DNA from: Methyloceanibacter sp.
GTDB taxonomy: Bacteria > Pseudomonadota > Alphaproteobacteria > Rhizobiales > Methyloligellaceae
Reading direction: 5' to 3'
Length of the DNA stretch: 33,919 nucleotides
Assembly (NCBI GenBank): GCA_018067145.1
Contig: JAGPVD010000018.1
Span: 1 to 33,919, forward strand
Shown: positions 1 to 7,886 of the stretch, in pieces
How the letters are laid out: each line of letters opens with the position of its first letter
Position numbering within the stretch: the stretch's first letter is position 1
Notes under the pieces: model-generated
The model's database searches: none
The model's input: only the letters and a program-made list of their open reading frames with translations
What the model was told of the DNA's origin: nothing
Program-made: the position numbers and the translations under genes

Positions 1-685
1 CAACCGTTGTCTCGGCGACCTTGTTTACCAAATGGTCGTAGCGAAGCCGATAGGCAATCAGATCAGCGATTGTGGCGATCTTCAGCCCATGGGCTTGGGC
101 AAAGCCGACAAGATCGGGAAGACGCGCCATCGTGCCGTCGTCATTCATGATCTCGCAGATGACGCCGGCAGGGTTCAATCCAGCAAGCCGCGCAAGATCG
201 ACAGCCGCTTCCGTATGGCCGGCACGGATGAGCACGCCGCCTTCTTTGGCGAGCAGCGGGAACACGTGACCCGGCGTCACCACATCGCGATAGTCCTTAG
301 TGGGGTCGATGGCGACTGAGATGGTATGGGCCCGATCATGGGCCGATATCCCGGTGGAAACCCCTTCCCGAGCCTCGATGGACACGGTGAAGGCGGTGGA
401 GTGGCGCGAGCGGTTCGACCGCGACATCAATTCAAGACGGAGTTGCTGGGCACGGACAGGCGTCAGCGCCAGGCACACGAGCCCCCGGCCATGCTTGGCC
501 ATGAAGTTGATAACGTCCGGCGTGGCCATCTGTGCTGGGATCACGAGATCGCCCTCGTTCTCGCGTTCCTCGGCGTCGACGAGAATGAACATCCGCCCAT
601 TACGCGCATCCTCGACCACCTCCTCGATGGGCGACAAGAACTCGCTGAGCGGCGCTCGGCCTGAGACTTCAGTCAATGCGGTCAC
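1..685 (-). CDS. ribB: 3,4-dihydroxy-2-butanone 4-phosphate synthase, probably RibBA-type (3' end outside window)
   Basis: This enzyme makes the four-carbon precursor of riboflavin from ribulose 5-phosphate. About 228 residues are visible, and the reading frame is still open at the window edge. Seen: the metal/substrate motif ERENEGD near residues 40-46, the STGISAHDRA segment, TPGHVFPL, and RAGHTEAAVDLA, all typical of the DHBP synthase domain. The frame runs on through an IADLIAYRLRYDHLV linker, as in proteins that carry a second, GTP cyclohydrolase II-type domain, so RibBA is likely, but that domain is not in view. The start is a GTG at 683-685, two bases after the ribE stop. A later in-frame TTG is possible but less likely. 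It is the last visible gene of the glyA-nrdR-ribD-ribE-ribB operon. Confidence 0.9.
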   Translation of the reverse strand, partial: MTALTEVSGRAPLSEFLSPIEEVVEDARNGRMFILVDAEERENEGDLVIPAQMATPDVINFMAKHGRGLVCLALTPVRAQQLRLELMSRSNRSRHSTAFTVSIEAREGVSTGISAHDRAHTISVAIDPTKDYRDVVTPGHVFPLLAKEGGVLIRAGHTEAAVDLARLAGLNPAGVICEIMNDDGTMARLPDLVGFAQAHGLKIATIADLIAYRLRYDHLVNKVAETTV

Positions 686-687
686 GT

Positions 688-1287
688 CTAACGGCCTTCA
701 TGTTGACCAAGGCGCGCCACGTAGCGCGCGAGAAGATCGACTTCAAGGTTTACCAGATCGCCGGGCTGTTGGTCTCCCAATGTGGTGTGGGAGAGTGTGT
801 AGGGAATGATATTCACGCCAAAGAGTGAATCATCGACCTCGTTAACGGTCAGCGAAACGCCATCGAGCGCAATCGAGCCTTTGGCCGCAATGAAGCCCGC
901 AAGCTCAGACGGCGCCTCAAGTGCGAACCTGATGCTATCGCCATCAGGGTTGCGCGAGACAATTTTGGCGCGCCCATCCACATGTCCTGTGACGATATGA
1001 CCGCCAAGTTCCTGGCCTAGAGCTAGCGCCCGTTCGAGATTGATCTTCTGCCCCACCCCCCATGACCCGAGCGTGGTCAGGTCCAATGTTTCGTTCGACA
1101 GGTCGAAGTGCAGGAGAGAGCCTGAGCCCTTCCCCTTGGCGATATCGACAACGGTCAGGCAGCACCCGTCGCAGGCGACAGATGCGCCCTCCTCAAAGCT
1201 CTCTGGCTTATAGGGAGTCTCGATCACGAGGCGCGATCCGCATTTCTCCGTGAGTGTCCCTGTGCCGCTGACGATTCCAGTGAACAT
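688..1287 (-). CDS. ribE: Riboflavin synthase, alpha chain
   Basis: Riboflavin synthase dismutates two 6,7-dimethyl-8-ribityllumazine molecules to riboflavin and the pyrimidine precursor. The protein has 199 residues and starts with the family hallmark MFTGIVSGTG. It shows the two homologous lumazine-binding halves: CDGCCLTV in the first and the corresponding LDGVSLTVNEV in the second, with GHVDG between them. The ATG at 1285-1287 is chosen because the MFTGIV N-terminus is nearly invariant in the family; a longer frame to 1305 overlaps ribD. Only two bases separate it from the ribD stop and two from the ribB start, and both junctions read TAGAC followed by the start codon, so translation is probably coupled. 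Confidence 0.95.
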   Translation of the reverse strand: MFTGIVSGTGTLTEKCGSRLVIETPYKPESFEEGASVACDGCCLTVVDIAKGKGSGSLLHFDLSNETLDLTTLGSWGVGQKINLERALALGQELGGHIVTGHVDGRAKIVSRNPDGDSIRFALEAPSELAGFIAAKGSIALDGVSLTVNEVDDSLFGVNIIPYTLSHTTLGDQQPGDLVNLEVDLLARYVARLGQHEGR

Positions 1288-1289
1288 GT

Positions 1290-2390
1290 CTATTTCCGCC
1301 GCCACAAACTCATCCGATCCGGTCCGAAGGAACGCATGGCAATGTTTGTGAAATGGCTGTTTTCGGTCAGACGATCAAGCCCGTCGCCAGCAAAAGGCGA
1401 AAGTGCATCATCACCGGCGGGCTTCGGCCCTTGGTAGATCACAGCTTCGTCCACGAGATCGGCGTCTAGAAAACTCCTTGCCACCGAAGGTCCGCCCTCC
1501 ACCAGCACCCGGGTGATGCCCAGGCCTGCCAGCGTCTCTAGAGTCTCTTGAAGCGAGATGAGCCCGTCCGCATTGCGGGGGACTGTAATGATATCGGCGC
1601 CCCGTCCGTTCAGCAGTGCGGCGTCTGTCTGCTCGTCGCCTTCGGCACAGATGAGCCAGACTGGCACCTTTGTGTCTTCGAAGAGCTTCGCTTCTGGCCG
1701 TGTACGCAAACGACTGTCGAGGACGACGCGCACCGGCGAGCGGGACGACATGCCGGGAAGACGGCAGTTGAGTGTTGGGTCGTCAGCAGCGACCGTTCCA
1801 CGCCCAACCAGGATCGCGTCGTTTCGTGCCCGCAGCAGATGCCCATGCGCGCGGGCCTCGGGGCCGGTTGCCCAGACAGGCTCTCCGTCGCCCCTTGGCA
1901 CGAGCCCGTCCGAACCCACCGCCAACTTAAGCGTGACGGCGGGGCGCTTATGCGTGACGCGCATGACATGACCAAGCGTGACGGCCCCGGCCTCGTCCGC
2001 CAGAACGCCCTCGTCCACTTCAATGCCGGCATCGTGTAGCAGCGCCACACCACGCCCGGCAGTGCGGCGGTCGGGATCGCGCAAGCCGATGACGACGCGC
2101 TTCGGTTTCGCCGCGACGATGATGTCGGCGCAAGCTGGCCCACGCCCTTCATGGGCGCAGGGTTCCAGCGTCACGTAGATCGTGCTGTCATTGGCTTTGG
2201 CGCCTGCTTGCTCGAGCGCAATGGCTTCGGCATGGGGGCGGCCGCCTGGCGCGGTCCAACCGCGTCCAACAAGTTTGCCTGAAGGCCTGACAACAATCGC
2301 GCCGACGGACGGGTTTGGCCAGGTGCGCCCAAGCCCACGCCGCGCAAGCATGATTGCCTGCGCCATATGCTCGTCGTCGCTCGCGCTCAT
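1290..2390 (-). CDS. ribD: Bifunctional diaminohydroxyphosphoribosylaminopyrimidine deaminase / uracil reductase RibD
   Basis: RibD performs the second and third steps of the pyrimidine branch of riboflavin synthesis. The protein has 366 residues, normal for the fused enzyme. The N-terminal deaminase domain (about 1-145) carries the zinc-binding signature: H53-A-E55, then P77-C78, then C87 (PCAHEGRGPAC). The C-terminal part (about 150-360) is the NADPH-dependent reductase, with LKLAVGSDG, a DPTLNCRLPG segment and LVEGGPSVA. It lies 15 bases downstream of nrdR, the usual alphaproteobacterial arrangement, and is followed by ribE after two bases. The start is an ATG inside the short gap after nrdR. 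Confidence 0.95.
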   Translation of the reverse strand: MSASDDEHMAQAIMLARRGLGRTWPNPSVGAIVVRPSGKLVGRGWTAPGGRPHAEAIALEQAGAKANDSTIYVTLEPCAHEGRGPACADIIVAAKPKRVVIGLRDPDRRTAGRGVALLHDAGIEVDEGVLADEAGAVTLGHVMRVTHKRPAVTLKLAVGSDGLVPRGDGEPVWATGPEARAHGHLLRARNDAILVGRGTVAADDPTLNCRLPGMSSRSPVRVVLDSRLRTRPEAKLFEDTKVPVWLICAEGDEQTDAALLNGRGADIITVPRNADGLISLQETLETLAGLGITRVLVEGGPSVARSFLDADLVDEAVIYQGPKPAGDDALSPFAGDGLDRLTENSHFTNIAMRSFGPDRMSLWRRK

Positions 2391-2405
2391 GGAATAGCGC
2401 CCTAC

Positions 2406-2894
2406 CTAATCGGGAGTCTTGTTGACTTCGGGGTCGTCGTCTTCGGGCCCTTGCAGCTCGTCAATCAGCTCCTCGAAGTCTTTCGCCTCACGGAAATTCT
2501 TGTAGACCGAGGCGAAGCGCACATAGGCCACATCGTCGAGCCCCTTCAGCGCCTCCATCACGAGATGTCCGATAGCTTCCGACTGGGCATCGTTCTCGCC
2601 GCTATTCTCAAGCCGACGCACGATGCCGCTCACCATGCGCTCAATGCGATCAGGCTCCACGGGCCGTTTGCGCAGCGCCACCTGAACCGACCGCATCAGC
2701 TTGTCCCGATCGAAGGGAATGCGCCGGCCGTTGCGTTTGATGACCGTCAGCTCACGCAACTGCACACGCTCGAACGTAGTGAAGCGTCCGCCGCAATCGG
2801 CGCAAATGCGCCGGCGCCTGATCGTGGTGTGATCCTCGCTAGGCCGAGAATCCTTCACTTGCGTGTTTGTGCTGCCGCAATAGGGGCACCGCAT
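2406..2894 (-). CDS. nrdR: Transcriptional repressor NrdR
   Basis: NrdR is an ATP/dATP-sensing repressor of ribonucleotide reductase genes. The protein has 162 residues, the usual size. The N-terminal zinc ribbon is clear, with CPYC at residues 3-6 and CADC at 31-34, followed by the GRFTTFE segment. An ATP-cone domain follows (about 48-140), beginning with [16 protein letters not shown]. The acidic C-terminus ([12 protein letters not shown]) is poorly conserved. The gene sits between glyA (40 bases upstream) and ribD (15 bases downstream), a common rhizobial operon context. I saw no obvious NrdR box in this window, so its targets are presumably elsewhere. Confidence 0.96.
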   Translation of the reverse strand: MRCPYCGSTNTQVKDSRPSEDHTTIRRRRICADCGGRFTTFERVQLRELTVIKRNGRRIPFDRDKLMRSVQVALRKRPVEPDRIERMVSGIVRRLENSGENDAQSEAIGHLVMEALKGLDDVAYVRFASVYKNFREAKDFEELIDELQGPEDDDPEVNKTPD

Positions 2895-2934
2895 GGGCGA
2901 CCACCCTCCTCGTCCTCACCATCACGCCAGACGT

Positions 2935-4242
2935 TTACTCGTAGATCGGATGCCGCGAGCAGAGTTCGATCGCGCGGGTCTTCACGGCCTCCTCGATGGC
3001 AGCGTTGCCCTCATCGCCATTGGCGGCGAGACCGTCCAACACTTCGAGGATCATTCCACCGATAGACTGGAACTCGGCGACGCCGAAGCCGCGCGTTGTG
3101 CCCGCCGGCGAGCCGAGGCGAATGCCCGAGGTGACCATGGGCTTCTCGGGATCGAACGGCACGCCATTCTTATTGCAAGTGATGTGCGCACGGCCGAGTG
3201 CGATCTCCGCCGCCTTGCCGGTGAGCTTTTTCGGGCGCAGATCGACCAGGATCAAATGCGTGTCGGTGCCGCCGGAAACGATATCGAGGCCGCCTGCAAC
3301 GAGCGTCTCGCCGAGAGCTCTGGCGTTGTCGACCACCTGCTGCGCATAAGCCTTAAACGAGGGCTGAAGCGCCTCACCGAAGGCCACCGCCTTAGCAGCG
3401 ATGATGTGCATCAGCGGTCCGCCTTGCAGACCCGGGAACACAGCGGAGTTGATCTTCTTGCCGATGTCCTCGTTGTTGGAAACGACCATGCCCGAGCGCG
3501 GTCCACGTAGCGTCTTATGCGTTGTGGTCGTGCAGACGTCAGCATAGGGCAGCGGGCTCGGATGGATACCGGCCGCGACCAAGCCAGCGAAATGTGCCAT
3601 GTCGACCAAGAGATAGGCGCCGACGGAATCGGCGATCTCGCGGAAGCGAGCGAAGTCGATGATGCGCGGATAGGCGGAACCACCCGCGATGATCAGAGTA
3701 GGCTTGTGCTCCTTGGCCAAGCTCTCGACCTCGTCATAGTCGATGAGGTTCGTATCCTTGGTCACGCCATACTGGACAGCGTTGAACCACTTGCCCGACA
3801 TGTTCGGCGGCGCGCCGTGGGTCAAATGCCCGCCCGCGGCGAGGCTCATACCAAGGATGGTGTCGCCCGGCTTGGTCAGCGCCAGAAACACAGACTGGTT
3901 GGCCTGCGATCCCGAATGGACCTGCACATTGGCGAACTTGCAGTCAAACAGTTCTTTGGCGCGGTCGATGGCGATCTGTTCGACCACGTCGACACACTGG
4001 CAGCCGCCGTAATAGCGACGACCCGGATAGCCTTCGGCATATTTGTTGGTGAGAAGCGTACCGGCGGCATCAAGCACAGCCTTGGACACCATGTTCTCCG
4101 ACGCGATCAGTTCAATCTCGTTCTGCTGCCGCTCGTGCTCGTTTTCGATGGCGCCCCAAACTTCGGGGTCCGCATCTTCCAAATGCTTGGTGAAAAAGTC
4201 GCTCTCACGCGCTTCTGCGCGCCGAATATCACTTGCCGTCAT
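2935..4242 (-). CDS. glyA: Serine hydroxymethyltransferase
   Basis: SHMT interconverts serine and glycine while transferring a one-carbon unit to tetrahydrofolate; it is a cytosolic PLP enzyme. The 435 residues match the family. Visible signatures are [17 protein letters not shown] near residue 46, [15 protein letters not shown] (66-80), [13 protein letters not shown] (213-225) and the PLP-lysine motif [14 protein letters not shown], with K243 as the Schiff-base lysine. The motif ends GPRSG where GPRGG is common in bacteria, a mild variation. It is the first gene of the glyA-nrdR-rib operon and is preceded by a 240-base non-coding leader or promoter region. One-carbon supply and flavin/dNTP control share a transcript here. 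Confidence 0.97.
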   Translation of the reverse strand: MTASDIRRAEARESDFFTKHLEDADPEVWGAIENEHERQQNEIELIASENMVSKAVLDAAGTLLTNKYAEGYPGRRYYGGCQCVDVVEQIAIDRAKELFDCKFANVQVHSGSQANQSVFLALTKPGDTILGMSLAAGGHLTHGAPPNMSGKWFNAVQYGVTKDTNLIDYDEVESLAKEHKPTLIIAGGSAYPRIIDFARFREIADSVGAYLLVDMAHFAGLVAAGIHPSPLPYADVCTTTTHKTLRGPRSGMVVSNNEDIGKKINSAVFPGLQGGPLMHIIAAKAVAFGEALQPSFKAYAQQVVDNARALGETLVAGGLDIVSGGTDTHLILVDLRPKKLTGKAAEIALGRAHITCNKNGVPFDPEKPMVTSGIRLGSPAGTTRGFGVAEFQSIGGMILEVLDGLAANGDEGNAAIEEAVKTRAIELCSRHPIYE

Positions 4243-4482
4243 GGCTAACCACTCCTCGAACTCAGATAAATCCCAGCCGGCCCAGGCGACCTGCCCGCTT
4301 GGTTTACCCTCACGAAGCGTGCGCTAGGCACTATTGCGCTGGCTCTACCACATGTCGGGAGGACGCGCCAGCGACGCCCCACGCATAGACATGCGTCGGA
4401 TCGGGCCATTGGCGCAATGAGACAAATCAACCGTTATCGGGCTTGTCTGGGGCGATGCCCGGTGCCTTCGCCCCGTCGCAGC
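4243..4482. other. Intergenic region upstream of glyA
   Basis: This 240-base gap separates glyA from the rhodanese gene upstream of it, and both point leftward. No convincing coding sequence is visible. It must hold the glyA promoter or a read-through leader, but I cannot identify a convincing -35/-10 pair. The one clear structure is a perfect inverted repeat ACGCAT-AGAC-ATGCGT at 4381-4396. It could be a small hairpin or an operator. No known riboswitch could be recognised by eye. Confidence 0.5.
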
Positions 4483-5001
4483 CTACGTTCTGGTGGCGGG
4501 CCGGTTCCACGGCATGACCCCAAGCAGCTTGGCCATGCCGCACCAGCCAGACACACCCCCGAAGACCAGGCCCGCACCAGCGAATGCGGCTAGGAGATAG
4601 AAGGCTGGCGCCAGGTAAGTGCCGAGCAACACGCCGAGAAGGACAAGAGTGCCGCCGGCGATCATGACCTGACGGTTGATTTCGATGGGTTGGTTTGCGT
4701 TGGCGACGATGGGGAATCGCTCCTGTTTCCAGGCCTCGATGCCACCCGACAGGATATAGCCTTCGCCGGACGCAGCCTCCTTCAGCTTGGCGGCATTGGC
4801 AACGGTCCGCTTGCCGGCGTGGCAGTGAAAGATGATGGGCCTGCTGACATCGTGGAGATTGGGTATCTCTCCGAGCGGCCCATGCAGTGAGCCAGGGATG
4901 GATTGGCGCGCGCGCTCATCGGTGCTGCGAATGTCGACGAGGGTAGCGCCCTGATCGATGAGGCGTTTGGCGTCGTTGGCGGCGATTTTGGGAAGGCTCA
5001 T
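4483..5001 (-). CDS. Rhodanese-domain membrane protein (YgaP-like, rhodanese + DUF2892)
   Basis: This 172-residue protein has the architecture and length of E. coli YgaP. A cytoplasmic rhodanese domain (about 4-100) has catalytic C60 in the loop HCHAGKRT. It is followed by two hydrophobic segments (about 113-130 and 132-150) and a GWCGMAKLLG ending typical of DUF2892. Known for the family: membrane-anchored sulfurtransferases that carry persulfide sulfur on the active-site cysteine. It follows the ArsR-type regulator gene after 26 bases, with a good ribosome-binding site (GGAG, about 8 bases before the ATG), so the two form one operon as in ygaV-ygaP. Inferred role: handling of sulfide/persulfide at the inner membrane under control of the neighbouring repressor. 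Confidence 0.88.
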   Translation of the reverse strand: MSLPKIAANDAKRLIDQGATLVDIRSTDERARQSIPGSLHGPLGEIPNLHDVSRPIIFHCHAGKRTVANAAKLKEAASGEGYILSGGIEAWKQERFPIVANANQPIEINRQVMIAGGTLVLLGVLLGTYLAPAFYLLAAFAGAGLVFGGVSGWCGMAKLLGVMPWNRPATRT

Positions 5002-5027
5002 GGGGAATCTCCGTCGAAACGTTTAGC

Positions 5028-5345
5028 TTAGTCTTCGCTACAGTAGAGTTTGTGGAGGTAGCCAAGCAGCAGCTCGGTGCTCGGGTCGGCGATGCGGTAC
5101 CAGCGCGTCTGGCCTTCGCGGCGAAATTCCACGATCCCCTCGTCTCGCATCTTGGCGAGATGCTGGGAGGTGGCGGACTGCGAAAGCCCAGCCGCCTCGG
5201 CGAGCGATCCGACATTGCCCTCGCCCCACTCCACCAGTCTGCACAGCACCATCAGCCGGCGCTCATTTCCGAGCGCCTGCAGGAGCTTTGCGACTTTTGT
5301 GGCGTTGGCGGCAAAGGTAGCCAGGTCGTCGGGAGCCTGCGGCAT
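5028..5345 (-). CDS. ArsR-family repressor, YgaV/BigR/SqrR-like persulfide-sensor type
   Basis: This 105-residue protein is a winged-helix ArsR-family regulator. ALGNERRLMVLCRL begins the DNA-binding fold, and the recognition helix lies around LSQSATSQHLAKMRDEG (54-70). No metal-binding CxC motif is present. Instead there are exactly two cysteines, C35 in the early helix and C102 near the C-terminus. Their spacing of 67 matches that of the redox-active pair in BigR, YgaV and SqrR, which form a disulfide or polysulfide link on exposure to persulfides. The start is an ATG at 5343-5345. Its promoter is covered by two overlapping palindromes (separate entries), so autorepression of the regulator-rhodanese operon is likely. 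The sensing chemistry is inferred from the cysteines, not shown. Confidence 0.87.
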   Translation of the reverse strand: MPQAPDDLATFAANATKVAKLLQALGNERRLMVLCRLVEWGEGNVGSLAEAAGLSQSATSQHLAKMRDEGIVEFRREGQTRWYRIADPSTELLLGYLHKLYCSED

Positions 5346-5362
5346 TGGTCTGCGCTCTTGTC

Positions 5363-5396
5363 TATTAGGTATTACTAATATTAGGTGGCGCTAATA
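5363..5396. promoter_or_regulatory. Two overlapping copies of the palindrome TATTAG-N6-CTAATA (candidate ArsR operators)
   Basis: Copy 1 spans 5363-5380 and copy 2 spans 5379-5396. Both have perfect six-base arms, TATTAG and CTAATA, around a six-base spacer (GTATTA in one, GTGGCG in the other). They share two bases, so their centres are 16 bases apart. They lie across the -10 element and the spacer of the promoter for the ArsR-type regulator gene. A dimeric winged-helix repressor bound here would block RNA polymerase. The arms are AT-rich, unlike the surrounding GC-rich DNA. The link to this regulator is inferred from position and family behaviour. Confidence 0.75.
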
Positions 5397-5406
5397 TACT
5401 TGTCAA
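5378..5406 (-). promoter_or_regulatory. Sigma70-type promoter of the ygaV-like/ygaP-like operon
   Basis: On the minus strand a perfect -35 hexamer TTGACA (5401-5406) is followed after exactly 17 bases by TAATAT (5378-5383), a four-of-six match to the -10 consensus. Transcription would start about 25-30 bases upstream of the regulator's ATG. Both candidate operators overlap it. A strong promoter closed by a repressor is the expected design for an inducible operon. Confidence 0.7.
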
Positions 5407-5496
5407 TGGGCCGACCAGCTAATTGCCCTCGCCTGATACAACAAGGCCACTCAGAACAAACTGGATGGCCTCAATGTCTACGGTGTCTTTTGGAGA

Positions 5497-6882
5497 TCAA
5501 TAAGCGGACGCGGTATGGGCGCCGCCATCCAAGCCGTAAATGTCCGGCCGGAAATGGATCTGGCCGTCAGGCGTACCCCAGGCGCTCACATAGACGAGAT
5601 AGACGGGCGTCTGTTTGGCGACCTTCACGGACTTCTGCTCGCCGGTGGCCTTCATATTTTGAATGCGGTTCATGTTCCAGCCGGAGTTGCTCGCCAACAG
5701 CCAGTTGACCAGCGAGGACACATTATGCACGCGCACACAGCCTGAGCTTTCAAAGCGCGCCGGCTTGCCGAATAGGCTCTTGAGCGGCGTGTCATGCAGG
5801 TAAACCGCGTCCTTGTTCGGGAAGTTAATTTTCACGAAGCCAAGCGAGTTCTCTTTCCACGGCTGCTGGCGGAAATTGTAGGTGTAGACCGCCTCACCAA
5901 ACCAATCGATTTGACGCGGTTCGAGTTGATTGCCCGCCGTGTCGAAGGCTTCCATGCGATAGGCGGCAAGCATGTCCTGACCGCGGCTCGCGTACTGGCG
6001 TCCCTTGGGAACGAGATCCTTATGGATGATGCTGCGGGGCACGTACCAATAAGGATTGAAATTCACTTCCTTGATCTTGCTGCGCAGCTCCGGCGTCGGC
6101 CGTGCCACCTTGCCCACAACGGCAGCATGTCGTTGGGCTACTTGCCCGCCTTGGACCGCTTCAACCTGTGCAGCGGGAATGTTCACGAGCACATGGCGGC
6201 TTGAGGCAGACGGCGCCAGCCTCTTCAGTCGTTTCAGGCTCGCTTGGAGCTGGGCGAGACGAACACTCGCTGGCACGTTCAAGGCCTTAACCGTGGCTTT
6301 GGAATCGATGACGCCGGTTGGCGGCAGACCATGCCGGAGCTGGAACTTCTGCACTGCGGCAGCGAGCGCGGCGTCGTATTCACTCGGAATGCTCATGCCG
6401 ACGAGGTCGCCGCTAATCTCAAGCCGACGATGCAGTGTGATGACGTTCTGACCACGCGAGCCAGGTTTCAAGGCCTTAGCCGGCACGCTGGGCCAGCCAC
6501 CTTGGGCAACAATCACCTTGTATTTCTTAATAGCGGCCTTGGTCGCCGCAATATTCCGCGAGGACAGCGTGGGCAAACCGAGGGCCGGATTGAGGATCAT
6601 TTCCACTTCGGCGTTGCCCCGAGGGAGCTCCGAGGAATGGGATTCGCCGGCTGGTCCGCGCGAGCGGCCACCGTTGAACAGGCCGCCGAACAAGCCACCG
6701 CCACTGCTGCTAGGGCCTTGCTGGGGTTGTGGCTGCGGCTGAGTTTGACGCTGGTCTTTGTCCTTGAACCAATTGAACGGGCCAGCGCTTGCCGGAATGA
6801 CGCAGGCAACGACAAGTGCCGCGGCGATGCCTGCGGCGGCGACCTGGGTCGCGCGTCTGAAATTACTGATCATCTTAGGCAT
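5497..6882 (-). CDS. Exported L,D-transpeptidase with peptidoglycan-binding domain (LdtP-like)
   Basis: This 461-residue periplasmic enzyme is predicted to form or exchange 3-3 peptidoglycan cross-links or to attach proteins to the wall. It has an N-terminal signal segment (about 12-33), a Gln/Pro/Gly-rich linker (about 45-85), and a peptidoglycan-binding domain (about 140-203, LKPGSRGQNVITLHRRL). The YkuD catalytic domain (about 228-430) has H363 in YLHDTP and the nucleophile C382 in SSGCVRVHN, an intact motif. The ATG at 6880-6882 has a GGGAG ribosome-binding site seven bases upstream; an ATG three codons later is less well placed. The ldtR-like MarR gene lies 348 bases upstream on the same strand, the pairing known from Liberibacter and other Rhizobiales, so regulation by LdtR is likely. 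Confidence 0.9.
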   Translation of the reverse strand: MPKMISNFRRATQVAAAGIAAALVVACVIPASAGPFNWFKDKDQRQTQPQPQPQQGPSSSGGGLFGGLFNGGRSRGPAGESHSSELPRGNAEVEMILNPALGLPTLSSRNIAATKAAIKKYKVIVAQGGWPSVPAKALKPGSRGQNVITLHRRLEISGDLVGMSIPSEYDAALAAAVQKFQLRHGLPPTGVIDSKATVKALNVPASVRLAQLQASLKRLKRLAPSASSRHVLVNIPAAQVEAVQGGQVAQRHAAVVGKVARPTPELRSKIKEVNFNPYWYVPRSIIHKDLVPKGRQYASRGQDMLAAYRMEAFDTAGNQLEPRQIDWFGEAVYTYNFRQQPWKENSLGFVKINFPNKDAVYLHDTPLKSLFGKPARFESSGCVRVHNVSSLVNWLLASNSGWNMNRIQNMKATGEQKSVKVAKQTPVYLVYVSAWGTPDGQIHFRPDIYGLDGGAHTASAY

Positions 6883-7230
6883 ACGCCGCTCCCCATGCGC
6901 TGCGGCCTCTGTCCTGTTGAACTATAGGCGATTAATGGTCGCCGCTCTACCCGTTTTAGGCCCAACGAATTGTGGCTCGGTAGCACAAATTCTTTTAACC
7001 AAGCGTAAGTTCCTGGGGATCGTTTATGTCGCGACTGACCCAAACAAAGCTTTCGCCATTCGATGAATTCGCAGACTCACCCAACGTTGGAGTGATGACT
7101 AACCGCCAAGTTGCCCCAGGAATGGGGCGAATTTGGGCTGGGTTCGCGGCGCTAAAGTGCTCAAAACAACGGCCCCCCGGCGGAGATAGCTCCGACGAAG
7201 ATTCGACCATCGCTGCGAACCTGCGAAAGT
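6883..7230. other. 348-base intergenic region between ldtR-like and L,D-transpeptidase genes
   Basis: No coding sequence is credible here on either strand; the open frames lack family features and plausible ribosome-binding sites. The gap is long for two co-directional genes, so the transpeptidase probably has its own promoter. An imperfect inverted repeat is visible around 6967-6992, with GAATTGTG on the left and CACAAATTC on the right, one base out of register. It could be a regulator site. I could not assign -35 and -10 elements with confidence. Confidence 0.45.
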
Positions 7231-7740
7231 TTAGAGTTGGTAACGGATCTGGTCGGTCCAGAAGCGCTCGAGGCGAACCAAGGACTTGTTGAGCGCCTCT
7301 AGGTCATCGTTCCCGACGCCACCTACCTGCTCAAGAGAGGCGAGCTGGCGCTGGTACAGACCGGCCACCACCTTTGAGACCTCTAGGCCCTTGTCGGTGA
7401 GGCTCACCCGGACCGAGCGCCGATCAGTGGTCGAGCGCTCATGACGGATAAAGCCGGCATCGACCAGCTTTTTGAGATTGTACGAGACGTTTGACCCGAG
7501 ATAGTAGCCGCGACCGGTCAACTCTCCCGCAGTCACCTCGGCGTCGCCGATGTTGTACATCAATAGCGCCTGCACGCTGTTGAGGTCGGTGCGATCCAAA
7601 CGGTCAAATTCGTCTTTAACGACGTCGAGCAGCAAACGGTGCAGCCGTTCAACCAACTTCAATGAAACAAGATAGCGCCCCTTGAGGTCTGTTGCCCCAT
7701 CGGCGCTCGGACATGCCTGCATATCCAGAGCTAAATTCAT
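7231..7740 (-). CDS. ldtR: MarR-family transcriptional regulator, LdtR-like
   Basis: The 169-residue protein has a MarR winged-helix core. AEVTAGELTGRGYYLGSNVS is the recognition-helix region, and the wing contains RSTTDRRSVRVSLTDKG. The RGYYLGSNVSYNLKKLVDAGF stretch is characteristic of the rhizobial LdtR group, which in Liberibacter controls the L,D-transpeptidase gene ldtP and cell-wall stress responses. The transpeptidase gene lies directly downstream, which supports the name. The ATG at 7738-7740 is chosen over an upstream TTG at 7773 because a GGGGGAAGG ribosome-binding site precedes it closely. A perfect palindrome 71 bases upstream is a candidate autoregulatory operator. Confidence 0.85.
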   Translation of the reverse strand: MNLALDMQACPSADGATDLKGRYLVSLKLVERLHRLLLDVVKDEFDRLDRTDLNSVQALLMYNIGDAEVTAGELTGRGYYLGSNVSYNLKKLVDAGFIRHERSTTDRRSVRVSLTDKGLEVSKVVAGLYQRQLASLEQVGGVGNDDLEALNKSLVRLERFWTDQIRYQL

Positions 7741-7810
7741 CGCCTTCCCCCATTCGTTGTTATCTATGCCCAACGTGATGATGAGATTAAGCGCGAGCTT
7801 CTAAGACGAG

Positions 7811-7829
7811 CTTAAGCGAGACGCTTAAG
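7811..7829. promoter_or_regulatory. Perfect palindrome CTTAAGCG-AGA-CGCTTAAG upstream of ldtR
   Basis: Two perfect eight-base arms flank a three-base centre, 71 bases upstream of the ldtR-like ATG and downstream of the crotonase gene. A degenerate second copy (ATTAAGCG to CTTCTAAG) lies at 7786-7805, and another GCTTAAT half-site is at 7846-7852. The size and symmetry suit a MarR-family dimer. It could instead be a hairpin at the end of the crotonase transcript, but no T-run follows on that strand. Binding by LdtR is inferred. Confidence 0.5.
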
Positions 7830-7886
7830 AGCGCATGAAAAACTAGGCTTAATGTTTGATTATGCAGGCGTGGAATGCGCTGATTA

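Noticed and set aside
2367-3065. Long plus-strand open frame opposite nrdR and glyA
   Set aside because: It is a mirror of strongly conserved minus-strand genes, has no recognisable domain and no ribosome-binding site.
4245-4430. Possible small minus-strand gene upstream of glyA
   Set aside because: The translation has no family features, no good ribosome-binding site, and is Arg/Cys/Pro-rich like a random GC-rich frame.
4243-4482. Folate or glycine riboswitch before glyA
   Set aside because: Such elements are known before glyA in some bacteria, but I could not match a consensus by eye; a covariance-model search would decide.
6995-7210. Small open frame in the ldtR-transpeptidase gap
   Set aside because: No ribosome-binding site, hydrophobic pattern or family resemblance; treated as non-coding.
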